From assembly GCF_002079055.1 (NCBI RefSeq), contig NC_047493.1:620001-684000 (forward strand): DNA of 64,000 bases, read 5' to 3'. The position numbers were made by a program, and so were the translations under genes. A model generated the notes under the pieces. That model ran no database searches. It was not told the DNA's origin and saw nothing but the letters and a program-made list of their open reading frames with translations. The stretch is from Saccharomyces paradoxus (lineage: Eukaryota > Ascomycota > Saccharomycetes > Saccharomycetales > Saccharomycetaceae). This document shows, in pieces, positions 48,551 to 59,325 of this stretch (position 1 is its first letter; every line of letters begins with the position of its first letter).

Positions 48551-51500
48551 TTATGACAAAAACTGGATCGGTAATCCATAAATAACAGGAGCTGCGCCGT
48601 TCAGGTAACGTAGATGGCATACACCCCTAGATTTAGAGACGGCATGTGAGACGGATAATCCACTATCATTCGAATCGTCGGCGTTACAACAGAATCCCAT
48701 CTTTTCAAATAGTTCCTCACTAAATTTATCAATATCTTTGTCAGTCACATCCCATAAATTACCTAATACCATAGGACACCCTCCTAGCAAATAAGTATAG
48801 ATTGTTCCGGTAGGTTCTAACTTGCCGTAATACTTCATTGCCGCTGAAGAACAACCCAGTAAAAAGCTGGGGGCAATTGTGGCGCATTTCTTTATCTCCT
48901 TACCTCTCACATATTGTTCACCTCCGCCATGCCCTATATAAACGAACAGATTAGAATTTTGCAGCATTTTCAAAAGAGTTTCCTCTTCCGGCTTCTCATT
49001 CATCACCAACTGGGAGGAAGGTTTTGAATCAATTATTTTCTGGAACATACCCTTGAATTTAGACTCAGTCCTGGACAAATCACCATTAGGATTTAATATC
49101 ATACTAATGTTGTCCTTGATAGTTACGTGAAGGGGTAGTTCGTAATGGAAACGCGATAAAAGTTTATTCAGACAAACATAGGAAGGAACACGAGTGATTG
49201 ACAAATCTTTCAAAAATGAAAGACACTCCCAAGGGAACAGATGGCATGAACTGCTAACGACCAAAAATGTATGAAATATACTATTAGTTTTCATAGTTGC
49301 CCTAAATTTCTTTATTTGCTCTTCTAACTGCACGTGAAGCATGCTGAAATCAATTTCATCGTAAGCATTCTCTTCTCCATGGAAGAGAAGAATATCAAGA
49401 ACAAAGTATATCAGGTCTTCCATCTTCGAAAGAAAATCGATTTCTTGTGGATTAAGTTTCAAAAACAACTCTATTACCCAATCTTGAACTTTTATAAACA
49501 TTGTTGGATTTCCATACAGTTTTCTAGAAGGAAGGTTTTGATGTAGGATTTCGTAAAATTTGTCTTTGAATTTTTCAAATAACGAGCTGTCAACGACTTC
49601 AGGGCTGAAAAACCCTTGGACACCATTAAACCAACTATTCTCAATGCTATTCAACAATGTTTGCATTCGTTTATCCAGATCATACCTTGTGGTCCACCAA
49701 GACTTTCTTTCTTCCCTTGTTTTAATCTTGCTGGTAACTTCCACTGACGTTGTTTCATTACTTTCTTTTATGATGGAAAGCAGCTCCTTTGTAGCCTCCG
49801 GAAATGAAAGATGAACTTCGTCGAGGTCTCTTGAATTAGATCGTATTAACGGTAATCTCAAATGTGTCCTTCTCTTACGTCGCGGTTCTAATTTAGATAG
49901 AAGTAAATTTCCAGTTACGGAACAGAAGTCAATAGTGATGACGTTAATATCTAGATTACTTTCCATTAGGTCCTGTTGAGCGGCAGATACCTTATCATTC
50001 TCTGTAGTGGTGGATATATTATTCGAGGTGATTAGTGATGAAACGCGAAATTTTCTGTAATCTTCGTTATCAATACTGTTCAATTTCTTATCGAATAACA
50101 AAGGCATATGTCTTGGCAAGTCGCTTAAAGAAAAATTAGTTATCAAACTACGCTCAGCATTATTGACACTAGTGATGTTTGAAAGAATGGTTAGAGTTAG
50201 TGAAGACAGAGAGGCAATTTTTGACAGTTCGTGGTTATCTAATGTGTCTAGTTTTAAACTCTCCAAAAGCTTCTTCATCTTTTTTAATTTATCAATAGCA
50301 GCCATTCTATCAAACTTCTGTCTCATGTTCTTACCTCTAGGCGTCATGCTCGATGATCTCGGGGAATCGCAAAGCTTCAAACCTGTACTATGCTTCGAAG
50401 GAGTTTTCAGAATATTGTTGGGCATCACGTTAGGAATAACAGGCAAAGAAGAGGGAATCCCAAGGGTAGATTCAAACATACCTTTAAAAAAAGGGTCTTC
50501 CTCCAATTGGCTCATAACTTTCCGCCACATATTGTGCGCTCTATTGATGACGTTCTTGTGCATATATTCGGGTAGACAAATACTATCATCAATATCCTTA
50601 CCCATGTTAAGCCTCCACAAATCTGGCAAAAATGTTTTTCCTAGCTGGTCACCGAAATATAGCACCAATGACTGCTCCAATTTCACAAATTCCTTGTTAT
50701 CATCCAAAAACATTGTCAAACTTGTAATGTCTGCCTCGGCATCAAGATAATCGAATGCCTTATTAGCTTTTTTCAAAGTTATATTTTGAAGACTGCTTTG
50801 CTCTGTGATCATATAGTATCTATGAAGAAAATGGAGACATCTGTACACGATAATCGGTTCCTCTAAGTCAGAGATAATCCTAGATAATTCTTTACAGTAG
50901 AATTCACAGTCTCTGGCGGAACCAATACGTATATGTATTTTAATGAGTTGGAAAAAACTAAATGATAAACTCTTTAGTAATGCCAGTCTCGATCCTTGCG
51001 ATAGTTTGTTCTTCTTTTTAAGTAGCGATAACGATAAATTCTGTGCCTTTCTACAGTCAATTACAGCAGATATAACATCACCAGCTTTGATATTTAGCTT
51101 CGCGCTTTCATTAAAAATTTTAATGTTCAAAAGAATAACTTTAATGTAAAGCGACATGGGTAGATTATGGTCATTATTGATATCAAATAATTCAGGCCTT
51201 AGAGCAGGCAGTGTTTCCCCAAAATATATTTGAAACGCTGTTAAGTCAGCCTCCCACAAGTGGACATTTATCAAAGAACTTACATACAATAGCGCCTGCT
51301 CTATCCTCGCTGTTGGTAAGTTCATCGTCCTTTGTAATTGATTCTTCATCACAAGGGCATCATTAATCATATGCAGGCTCAGGTAAGCTTCTAGCAAATA
51401 ATTGTCGGCATAGGGCACGATACTGGAGAAGTACTTTTCCTTTGATTTAATACAAAGTGAAAGTTCAATGGATAATTTATCAAAACTATTGAAGTTCAAG

Positions 51501-53443
51501 TAGCACAGTAACATTTTAACGAAGTTTATTTCAAATGATGATATTCTCTCAGCTTTTTCATCCGACTTTTGTAGCCATTTGCTTATGTACAGCTTAGTTA
51601 TCTTTGATAGATTTGTTGTTAGGTGTTTACTCATGTCTAGGTTTAATAAATACACTATTCTGATTAATAGTTCGTATTTATTTAGTAAGTGTAACTTATC
51701 AAACTTGTTATTCATCTCGGAAGGATCCAAGCCAAAAATACCCTTTAATGAGCAAAATATCATTCTGCTTAATTGTGACCAATTTTCGGAAGGAATGTAT
51801 TCGATAGATGAACTTCCATATAGTATTGAAAGCATGATTTCAGAACAGTTTGAAAATTCGATGAATTTCGCGGTTTTTAGGCGTGTGAAGCAATGAATGA
51901 ATGCAGTTTGACAAAAATCAAAAACAAATGATAACGTCTCATTTCGTAGCATGCAATATACATTAAAAAAACAGGAAAAGATTTCAAGTTTTTTCTGAGC
52001 GCTCTGGGCACTAGATATGAATTTTTCAAACTTCAGTATAGTTCTATGAGCTGTTTTTGAATCATTACAAATTAAAACATTTTTAATTTCCAAAATGGCA
52101 GTCTTCAGCAGGAACGAATGGCTTTTAAATAAAACAGAAGCATTAAAAAAGACACTGATAATGTTTGACAGTCGTTTAGGCTCTTTATAATCGATGCAGA
52201 CTTCAGATAAAACTGTCAGAAGTTCTGATAATGAGCCAGTCGTCGGTTCGTCGTTGATGGATTTTATATTTGAGTTGATATAAATGACAGTACAGTCAAA
52301 TTGTCTTAAAATATCCTTATTTTTAAGTAATCCTTCCAGACGAATAGTAGACCAAAGACATACTAGACATCTTAAGGTGGCAGATATATGTTTCTTTTTA
52401 TTTTGTAAAGAATTTGTTGCGCTTTCGAGTATTACCTTCAAATCATCGACAGAAATACAGGACCAAAGAAGACGATTCCCACTCGCGTTACAGAACTCAC
52501 TAAATTCTTTTTTAGCTTTTATTGCGCTTTGCACTCCGGTAGTTTCTTCGTAACTTAAAACGTCTAGAAGCATTATTTTATCCAGTGCATCGTACAGCTT
52601 GGAATAGGATAAGTAAAATGAATTTAAGTATATTTTATTAGGTCCCATGTTCAAATAGTTTTTATGCAGGAGGTTTTTGCTAAAACACTCGATGCTAATG
52701 TTGCTGATGAAATTTTTGAAAGGTAATTTGTACTGTTTGATATATTGTAAAAACTTCAGCCCAAATAAAATTTTGCAACTTGTCGTGACAGAAAAAAAGC
52801 TTAGCACTATTTTCGTGAGAGCATGTGCTTTGAGGGTGGGATCTTTCAGAAGGTACCTTTCATCATGGGAAAATAGCTCCAATATATGTGGTAAGTATTC
52901 ATCTACGAGCTTTCTCTTCAGTATAAGCTGCATCGTCAATATTTTCAGATTTGAAAGATAGTAATCATTCCACGTACTAAAATCTGCAAGAAGAATATTC
53001 TTTAAACTATGAGCTTGAAATAAATTTGTTTCATTGAAAAGAAAAATAATTTCAGATGAGGCCAATCCCAATGCGTTATTATTTATAAGTTTGACTATTA
53101 CCATCAAATGTTGTTTGACAGTGGAGTTTATATGGCCCCACATGTGACGACTCTTTAATAGGCTATATATTGAACTTAATGAATGATCAACGGTGGTAAT
53201 ATCCTCGGTGGCCAACTCTATGTTACTGCTTGCAGTTTTTAAGAAGTCACGAATTATATTATTATGCATTGTGAGCATGCCAATAGAATTAGTTGAACTA
53301 CTCCCAGATGATACTGAGGTTAGTGGTCTTGCTTGGTTACCATGATGTACTTTCATAAGCGTCTCGTTTAATGAATAAGATTTCTTAGCCATCGGAGTAT
53401 TCGGGCTAATCTCATTCAGCGGTTCCTCCTGTTTTACCATCAT
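48551..53443 (-). CDS. ESP1: Separase Esp1
   Basis: The protein has 1630 residues, the S. cerevisiae length. Esp1 cleaves the cohesin subunit Scc1 at anaphase onset after securin Pds1 is destroyed, and also acts in early Cdc14 release. The C-terminal caspase-like protease domain carries the catalytic dyad His1505 (YIGHGGGEQY) and Cys1531 (LLGCSSAAMKYYG), at the same numbers as in S. cerevisiae. The N-terminal 1100 residues are predicted alpha-helical repeats and more diverged. A basic, Ser-rich patch (SPRSSSMTPRGKNMRQKF) precedes the protease half. Two consecutive ATGs (MMVKQEEP) open the gene; I use the first. Divergent from TEL2. Confidence 0.97.
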   Translation of the reverse strand: MMVKQEEPLNEISPNTPMAKKSYSLNETLMKVHHGNQARPLTSVSSGSSSTNSIGMLTMHNNIIRDFLKTASSNIELATEDITTVDHSLSSIYSLLKSRHMWGHINSTVKQHLMVIVKLINNNALGLASSEIIFLFNETNLFQAHSLKNILLADFSTWNDYYLSNLKILTMQLILKRKLVDEYLPHILELFSHDERYLLKDPTLKAHALTKIVLSFFSVTTSCKILFGLKFLQYIKQYKLPFKNFISNISIECFSKNLLHKNYLNMGPNKIYLNSFYLSYSKLYDALDKIMLLDVLSYEETTGVQSAIKAKKEFSEFCNASGNRLLWSCISVDDLKVILESATNSLQNKKKHISATLRCLVCLWSTIRLEGLLKNKDILRQFDCTVIYINSNIKSINDEPTTGSLSELLTVLSEVCIDYKEPKRLSNIISVFFNASVLFKSHSFLLKTAILEIKNVLICNDSKTAHRTILKFEKFISSAQSAQKKLEIFSCFFNVYCMLRNETLSFVFDFCQTAFIHCFTRLKTAKFIEFSNCSEIMLSILYGSSSIEYIPSENWSQLSRMIFCSLKGIFGLDPSEMNNKFDKLHLLNKYELLIRIVYLLNLDMSKHLTTNLSKITKLYISKWLQKSDEKAERISSFEINFVKMLLCYLNFNSFDKLSIELSLCIKSKEKYFSSIVPYADNYLLEAYLSLHMINDALVMKNQLQRTMNLPTARIEQALLYVSSLINVHLWEADLTAFQIYFGETLPALRPELFDINNDHNLPMSLYIKVILLNIKIFNESAKLNIKAGDVISAVIDCRKAQNLSLSLLKKKNKLSQGSRLALLKSLSFSFFQLIKIHIRIGSARDCEFYCKELSRIISDLEEPIIVYRCLHFLHRYYMITEQSSLQNITLKKANKAFDYLDAEADITSLTMFLDDNKEFVKLEQSLVLYFGDQLGKTFLPDLWRLNMGKDIDDSICLPEYMHKNVINRAHNMWRKVMSQLEEDPFFKGMFESTLGIPSSLPVIPNVMPNNILKTPSKHSTGLKLCDSPRSSSMTPRGKNMRQKFDRMAAIDKLKKMKKLLESLKLDTLDNHELSKIASLSSLTLTILSNITSVNNAERSLITNFSLSDLPRHMPLLFDKKLNSIDNEDYRKFRVSSLITSNNISTTTENDKVSAAQQDLMESNLDINVITIDFCSVTGNLLLSKLEPRRKRRTHLRLPLIRSNSRDLDEVHLSFPEATKELLSIIKESNETTSVEVTSKIKTREERKSWWTTRYDLDKRMQTLLNSIENSWFNGVQGFFSPEVVDSSLFEKFKDKFYEILHQNLPSRKLYGNPTMFIKVQDWVIELFLKLNPQEIDFLSKMEDLIYFVLDILLFHGEENAYDEIDFSMLHVQLEEQIKKFRATMKTNSIFHTFLVVSSSCHLFPWECLSFLKDLSITRVPSYVCLNKLLSRFHYELPLHVTIKDNISMILNPNGDLSRTESKFKGMFQKIIDSKPSSQLVMNEKPEEETLLKMLQNSNLFVYIGHGGGEQYVRGKEIKKCATIAPSFLLGCSSAAMKYYGKLEPTGTIYTYLLGGCPMVLGNLWDVTDKDIDKFSEELFEKMGFCCNADDSNDSGLSVSHAVSKSRGVCHLRYLNGAAPVIYGLPIQFLS

Positions 53444-53862
53444 TCCTCAGTTTATAAGTACTTCGTGCCTAGATTTGATAATACTAGGTTAGGCCAACTT
53501 TTTACTATGGTCGCAGTTAGAAGGAAAAGAAAAAAAATGCTATAGCCAGGTGCCCTAGTAAAACGTGTCGCAAGTGAGGTAATTCGGATGTTGCTGATGA
53601 TAGAGTATATGATTTCCTCCAAAAGGTATAAACTAATTATGATGGGCTTTTTGCTTCAAATGCGCAATGTTATGTGGATGGGCTTTGTATCCATTACTTG
53701 TTCTTGTTTGTTTACCTCTTTTCAGTAAGAACCCGTGAAGTTTGAAAAGAAAGGAAACAAAAACAAACACTAAAAAACAGAGACAATAAGTATTTGTGGA
53801 CAAATTGCAGCTAAAGAAAGGGATTTTAGGCTACTTTGCATGCATATATATTTCCTCGTGGA
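53444..53862. other. Divergent promoter ESP1 / TEL2
   Basis: This is a 419-base AT-rich spacer. I see no MCB, SCB or CArG site. A short frame at 53840-53872 overlaps the TEL2 start. Confidence 0.5.
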
Positions 53863-53872
53863 ATGGTTCTAG
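53840..53872 (+). other. Overlapping upstream open frame at TEL2
   Basis: ATG at 53840 opens a ten-codon frame with TAG at 53870-53872. It overlaps the TEL2 ATG (53863) in another frame. Confidence 0.45.
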
Positions 53873-55932
53873 AAACGCTGAAACAGGGGGCTCACAGCGG
53901 TCAAATACATGAAGCTTTAACACAATTAGATACCTGTCCTCAAGAGCCAGTGGATCTAGATACTTCGATGATACTCATTAAGTTCGTAATTCCAGTGTAT
54001 CCATCGTTACCAGAAAGATCGAAGGTACTATTGAGACGGATAGCTTCTAAGTCGTTTACGTTCTTATCTCAACTTGTCACCTTCGCTAAGACAATAAGTG
54101 GTCGCGATGGACTGCAAGAGATATGCATATATCAAGAGATTTTAGAAGACATCATCAGTATCGAACCGGGATGTTTGAATTTTTATTTAGAAGCAAGCAC
54201 TACTAGCAAAGTAGACCGTGATAGCATTAAGACCTTTTTTTTTGGGAGCAAAATATTTAATTTGTTGGCTAACCGAATTGATATGGCAAAATATTTAGAA
54301 TACCTTCGCCTTCAATGGAAGTTTCTCCTTGAGAACAATAAAACGGACCTACCTGGGTTTCTTGGCGAATGGCTAGTATCGGTATTTCTACTTAACCCTA
54401 CACTAGCAACAGATACGCTATTAGGTGAATTGTTCTTATTGGATGAATTGTATTTCTCTTCGTTTCAGAAAATAGTGTCAGCTAGTAGTCCGCTAGATCA
54501 AAAGAGGCTTGTTACTAAGTTTCTATTGCCATACATTCAAATTAGCCTGACTTCAGAAAATCTAAATGACGCTAGGAAGATTTTACGGCGGTTTGATCTC
54601 GATAAAATCATAAGTCTGTCCGTATTGTTTGAAATACAGTCCCTGCCATTAAAGGAAGTCATAGTACGTTTAATGAGCAACCACTCTTCTATAAAGCTTG
54701 CCAGTGCTTTGGTAGGTAAATTTGCTGATTTCGCAGATGATGATGTGGACATAAAAACATGTGAATTACTTGTACTCTTTACAGTACACAATCTCAGTCA
54801 GTCTCAAAAGGAGCAAATATCTCACGATGACCGATTTTTGAATGGCGTGACCAAACATTTAGGTAGTAATGAACGCGAGGCAAGGGAGCGGGCGATGTTT
54901 ATTGCCAAGCTTTTATCAAATGGTGATCTGAAGTACGAAAGTGACTTTGAAATTAATATACCGAATGTAAAATTCGAAAGCAACAGTGATAACGACACCA
55001 TTAATTTCCAATCTTTGAGAAATTCATCTATATGCAATACTCAATTAGATGCGGATAAGAATAAGATTACAGAGGTCTCAGACCATGTTCAAAGCCTCAC
55101 ATTGGACTGCAGTGATAGTGACGATGAAGATGATAACGATGAGCAGGAGCTTGTTGAGCGAATTGTATTTTTAAAAGATTTAATGAGAGAATACGAACAA
55201 ACTGGAGAATCCCGAAAGGCTCAACTCATACCACTTTTGAAACAAACAGTGAAACTGGTACGGCAAAAAGCGGATTTCCCATTAGAGGTTGGTTATTATG
55301 CGCAAGGTATTTTGTCAAGCATAGCGTGCCTGAATAATGAGCTTGATGAATCGCTTTTCGAGCAGTGGAGAATCAACGCTCTGGTAAGCATACTGGTCGT
55401 TCTTCCAGAAAAAGTAAGTAGTGCTATAAATGTTCTATTCAATTCAGAACTGTCATTGCAGCAAAGGATGTCACTATTATCTGCTTTGGGTCTTTCCGCA
55501 AGGGAGTTGAGAGGGTTTGATGATCCTATTATTGTCAAACCTAAGTTTGATTTCCCCACAAATCGTTTACCGTGGGATAATCAAAGTCACTATATTGGGA
55601 AGCTTGTTGAAGTTCAAGAGCCTACTAGTATGATAAAGGAGACGAAAACAGTATGGAAGTCCAAAAAACTAGGCAAGGATCAAGAAAAAGGAACGCAAAA
55701 CCGCTTTAGGAAACATTCTAGTCTATTTTTCTACCCGCTAGCACACGGATGGCTCAATGGAATTGACGTAGGTACATACAATCAGCTTTTTAAGTCGCAT
55801 TATCTAACAACATTGCGTATCATATACTCTTGCGCCAACCCGGTCCACGATTTTGAATACATGACGGAATTGATGGATCATATAATTAGTTCGGCCATAG
55901 AAGAAGGAATCCCTCTCCGCCAGAGCCAGTAG
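53863..55932 (+). CDS. TEL2: Tel2, TTT-complex chaperone adaptor for PIKK kinases
   Basis: The protein has 689 residues against 688 in S. cerevisiae. Tel2 with Tti1 and Tti2 stabilises Tel1, Mec1, Tor1/2 and other PIKKs through Hsp90, and affects telomere length. It is an alpha-helical repeat protein. A conserved acidic stretch (DCSDSDDEDDNDEQEL, about residues 418-433) separates the N- and C-terminal parts, and the conserved C-terminal region includes RFRKHSSLFFYPLAHGWLNG and TTLRIIYSCANPVHDFEY. The frame continues nine codons upstream without ATG, so MVLETLKQG at 53863 is the start. It is one of the more diverged proteins here, roughly four fifths identical to my recollection of S. cerevisiae. 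Confidence 0.95.
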   Translation: MVLETLKQGAHSGQIHEALTQLDTCPQEPVDLDTSMILIKFVIPVYPSLPERSKVLLRRIASKSFTFLSQLVTFAKTISGRDGLQEICIYQEILEDIISIEPGCLNFYLEASTTSKVDRDSIKTFFFGSKIFNLLANRIDMAKYLEYLRLQWKFLLENNKTDLPGFLGEWLVSVFLLNPTLATDTLLGELFLLDELYFSSFQKIVSASSPLDQKRLVTKFLLPYIQISLTSENLNDARKILRRFDLDKIISLSVLFEIQSLPLKEVIVRLMSNHSSIKLASALVGKFADFADDDVDIKTCELLVLFTVHNLSQSQKEQISHDDRFLNGVTKHLGSNEREARERAMFIAKLLSNGDLKYESDFEINIPNVKFESNSDNDTINFQSLRNSSICNTQLDADKNKITEVSDHVQSLTLDCSDSDDEDDNDEQELVERIVFLKDLMREYEQTGESRKAQLIPLLKQTVKLVRQKADFPLEVGYYAQGILSSIACLNNELDESLFEQWRINALVSILVVLPEKVSSAINVLFNSELSLQQRMSLLSALGLSARELRGFDDPIIVKPKFDFPTNRLPWDNQSHYIGKLVEVQEPTSMIKETKTVWKSKKLGKDQEKGTQNRFRKHSSLFFYPLAHGWLNGIDVGTYNQLFKSHYLTTLRIIYSCANPVHDFEYMTELMDHIISSAIEEGIPLRQSQ

Positions 55933-56207
55933 CATAGTTATGTATACCAATCTTATGGTAGATATTTGGATAAATTTAGTACATTTTTTCTGTGCGTTAT
56001 TACTATTTAATGTGTAGCATGTTATTTTAGATGGTCGGCCGACTCTGCAACTGGGAAAAAGAGCTTCAATAAGAAAGGCCCAAACAAATCTGTTTGGAAA
56101 GGCCTCGCAGCATTTAAGAAAATCGTGCATTATTAAGGCACTGGCCCACCAATTAAAGCATTGAAAACACCTCAAAGTTGAAACCATAATAAGTTAAAGG
56201 ATAGGAT

Positions 56208-59060
56208 ATGTCATTTTTTGATTCCTTACGCCAAAAGGCACCCTTCTTGGACAAGTTAGCAGACAGTTTCACTCCGACATTGACCAGAGATGAGAAATTC
56301 AGATTGAAGTATAAACTTCCAGCCAGTGAAAACATTTTGGAAGATACAAATGCAGAAGTTTCATTTGCAACTTCCATCAAAGATGGAAAAGGGCATTTTA
56401 ATAGGGTGAACAGTAAAGGGAGAAAAACTGCTTATGTATATTCTGGGCGATTGTTTTTAACACCTCACTTTCTGGTATTTCGGGACGCATTCGATCATTC
56501 CTCGTGCATACTAATAATGAATATCTCCACTATTAAACGTGTAGAAAGATCGCCATCCGAATCGTATGAGTTTGCTCTTTTAGTGACTTTATACACAGGA
56601 GCGAAGGTTCTAATTCAATTTATCGGTATACGTTATAGGTCGGAGCAATTCTGTGACAAATTGAAACTAAATCTGAGGGAAAATATCCCTAATGCCAAAA
56701 ACTTACCTGCTTTTCTAGAAACTTCATATTCGGAATTTTTAATAGCTAAAAATATTCTAGGTAAAAAGGATATAACTGTACCCAGGGCAGGTCTTGGTCA
56801 GCATTTTAAATATCCGGGAAATCCTACTATGGCCAAGGAAAAAGCTAAGTTGAGATTGTGGTTTGATTACTTTAGAGAGAATGGAAGGAATTTGGCTGTC
56901 GTACAAACTCCTATGTTCCGAAAGCTAGTTCGAATTGGTGTTCCAAATCGAATGAGAGGTGAAATTTGGGAACTATGTTCGGGTGCAATGTATATACGTT
57001 ACGCATATTCCGGGGAATATGAAAGGATACTAAACGATAATGCTGCTAAAACATCACAAGCTATCGATGAAATCGAGAAGGATTTAAAGAGGTCACTGCC
57101 CGAATATTCAGCGTATCAAACTGAAGAAGGTATTCAAAGGTTGAGAAATGTTTTAACAGCCTATTCCTGGAAGAATCCTGATGTCGGATATTGTCAGGCC
57201 ATGAATATAGTTGTCGCAGGATTTTTAATCTTCATGTCTGAAGAACAGGCTTTTTGGTGCTTATGTAACCTATGTGACATCTACGTTCCAGGTTATTACT
57301 CGAAGACAATGTACGGTACATTGTTAGACCAAAGAGTGTTTGAGTCCTTTGTAGAGGACCGAATGCCAGTTCTCTGGGAATACATTTTACAGCATGATAT
57401 TCAACTATCTGTGGTGTCCTTGCCATGGTTTTTGTCCTTGTTTTTCACTTCAATGCCTTTAGAATACGCTGTTAGAATAATGGATATCTTTTTCATGAAC
57501 GGATCCATTACATTATTTCAAGTGGCATTGGCAGTTCTGAAAATAAATGCGGATGATATCTTACAAGCGGATGATGATGGAATGTTTATTGCCATCATTA
57601 AGCACTATTTCCAAACTCTGGGACAAAGTGCCCACCCAGATTCAAGTGACATAAAATATAGGCAAATCACGAAATTTCAAGAACTGTTAGTTACGGCATT
57701 CAAAGAGTTTAGTGTCATCACTGAAGAAATGGTAATGCATGCGAGACACAAATATGAGAAGGGTATCTTTCAAAATATTGAGACTTTCATGAAAAGAACG
57801 CAGTTGCGCCATATGCCAAAAACTTTTAACCTGTCCAGTGATAACTTGTCCAACATCTATGACATGTTTTACCAAAGTATAGAAACCTACAAAATTAGCA
57901 TGGGAACCGGATCATCTAATATGGGCTTTGAAATATTCATTCAGTTTTTGAGTAAGTTTTGTGATTCGTGCAGACCGTGTGAAAAAGACAGAGACCCAGC
58001 TTTCCGTAAACAAAAAAGGGATTTTTTACAAAGGTTATTTGACAACTGGGATTCTGCCCATATTGGTGAGTTGACGTTGAACGATGTGGTAACCGGCTTG
58101 GATAAACTGTTAACCGTTGATCTTTTACAAGCTATAAACTATTTCTTCTCTTTATATGATACAGATGACGATGGTGAATTACATAGAGAGGAAGTGCTAC
58201 AACTATCAGAAGGGCTATTACTGCTAACGGAACCTTGGAAGAGTGGTAGATACGTGGATCTGTTAACTAAAAAGCGGATTGAAGACGATATTGCTGAGAG
58301 CATCATTAAGGAAAGCGGTGAAGAGATAGTTACGATGAACCAAATCGAGTTACCAACAGGAGTTACCATTGATGAGGAAAAATATAAAGCCGAGCAAGCA
58401 GAAAGATATCTAAAAGCTGCAAGTAACTTTCTACAAAGATCCTTTGAATATGCTAAGGCAGTTGATCTCGCGGAAGAGGTAAACCTGATTGACCTGTCTG
58501 ATGATGAAAGCGAAGAAAAGAGAACATTAAAACAAAAACAGCTGGAAAGCATAAAGGCGAATGCAGCCTTAGATCCTACCCATCCAAAAGTAATAGACCT
58601 GCCAACATTTAGGATGATCATCCTCGCGGACGAAACTTACGAGCTTTTCTTTTCTAATACCTTACGATCATCTGTTCACGTCGACGAACATATCAACATT
58701 GATAACAAAAACAAAGTTCTTAGAAGTATGTTTGACGGTATATTGGCAGACGGAAAAAGGGTTGCTGAGCAAGTCCGTCGTCGTGTTGATTCGGTGGCAA
58801 CTAGAAACAGCATCACTTCCGCAGAAAGCACACCAACAGCCGCAGCAAGTTCGATAACTACCAAAGAAGAAAAGTACGATGATCTGGATGATTTTACGTC
58901 AGAGCACCAGCCCGAGAATGAAGAACTATTACAAAGTTCTTGGTTTGAGATCGACGATGCTAACGAAACTAGCACCAAAGCCATACAAGAAAGGTCTTTT
59001 GAGCCTTTATCGGCTAACTCATCAGAAGAGAAGTCCAACCTTATTGAATTTGAAGCATGA
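56208..59060 (+). CDS. MDR1: Mdr1 (Mic1/Gyp2), TBC-domain Rab GTPase-activating protein
   Basis: The protein has 950 residues, as in S. cerevisiae, where it acts as a GAP for Ypt6 and other Rabs at Golgi and endosomes. A GRAM-like domain covers about residues 35-155. The TBC domain starts near 244 ([16 protein letters not shown]) and ends near 440; it carries the arginine-finger segment [15 protein letters not shown] (about 285-300) and the glutamine finger in VGYCQAMN (about 326-333). An EF-hand loop, [12 protein letters not shown] at 651-662, has all expected Ca2+ ligands at positions 1, 3, 5 and 12. The tail is acidic and Ser-rich. The name MDR1 is unrelated to drug-resistance pumps. Confidence 0.95.
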   Translation: MSFFDSLRQKAPFLDKLADSFTPTLTRDEKFRLKYKLPASENILEDTNAEVSFATSIKDGKGHFNRVNSKGRKTAYVYSGRLFLTPHFLVFRDAFDHSSCILIMNISTIKRVERSPSESYEFALLVTLYTGAKVLIQFIGIRYRSEQFCDKLKLNLRENIPNAKNLPAFLETSYSEFLIAKNILGKKDITVPRAGLGQHFKYPGNPTMAKEKAKLRLWFDYFRENGRNLAVVQTPMFRKLVRIGVPNRMRGEIWELCSGAMYIRYAYSGEYERILNDNAAKTSQAIDEIEKDLKRSLPEYSAYQTEEGIQRLRNVLTAYSWKNPDVGYCQAMNIVVAGFLIFMSEEQAFWCLCNLCDIYVPGYYSKTMYGTLLDQRVFESFVEDRMPVLWEYILQHDIQLSVVSLPWFLSLFFTSMPLEYAVRIMDIFFMNGSITLFQVALAVLKINADDILQADDDGMFIAIIKHYFQTLGQSAHPDSSDIKYRQITKFQELLVTAFKEFSVITEEMVMHARHKYEKGIFQNIETFMKRTQLRHMPKTFNLSSDNLSNIYDMFYQSIETYKISMGTGSSNMGFEIFIQFLSKFCDSCRPCEKDRDPAFRKQKRDFLQRLFDNWDSAHIGELTLNDVVTGLDKLLTVDLLQAINYFFSLYDTDDDGELHREEVLQLSEGLLLLTEPWKSGRYVDLLTKKRIEDDIAESIIKESGEEIVTMNQIELPTGVTIDEEKYKAEQAERYLKAASNFLQRSFEYAKAVDLAEEVNLIDLSDDESEEKRTLKQKQLESIKANAALDPTHPKVIDLPTFRMIILADETYELFFSNTLRSSVHVDEHINIDNKNKVLRSMFDGILADGKRVAEQVRRRVDSVATRNSITSAESTPTAAASSITTKEEKYDDLDDFTSEHQPENEELLQSSWFEIDDANETSTKAIQERSFEPLSANSSEEKSNLIEFEA

Positions 59061-59241
59061 AATCGTGCGTATCAATCCTATACCACCCCTCAAAACATCT
59101 GTACCTGTTTATATAAATATCTAAAACAATATTTGCCAGGATTGGGGAACATCTTCATATAACTCTCATGAATGCGGATTCTCGGAGCGAAAAAGCCTGA
59201 GCTCTAGTCTGGCCTGTATAATAAGCGGTGAAATAAAAAAG

Positions 59242-59250
59242 GTGGCAACC
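59242..59250 (+). promoter_or_regulatory. Rpn4/PACE-like element near PCP1
   Basis: GTGGCAACC, within GGTGGCAACC, resembles the PACE element GGTGGCAAA bound by Rpn4. It is about 80 bases upstream of the PCP1 ATG and may lie in the leader. Weak call. Confidence 0.3.
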
Positions 59251-59325
59251 ACAACCGGAAAGGGTACGGCTTCTGCAACTGACATATACAGACGACAGAA
59301 GATAGTATTTTACCCACGTGTGAAC

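Noticed and set aside
55804-56187. Minus-strand frame at the TEL2/MDR1 junction
   Set aside because: Half is antisense to TEL2 and the rest is an AT-rich spacer; no resemblance.
59242-59325. In-frame 28-codon extension of PCP1
   Set aside because: It begins at GTG with no ATG; the ATG at 59326 puts the catalytic Ser256 and His313 at the known positions.
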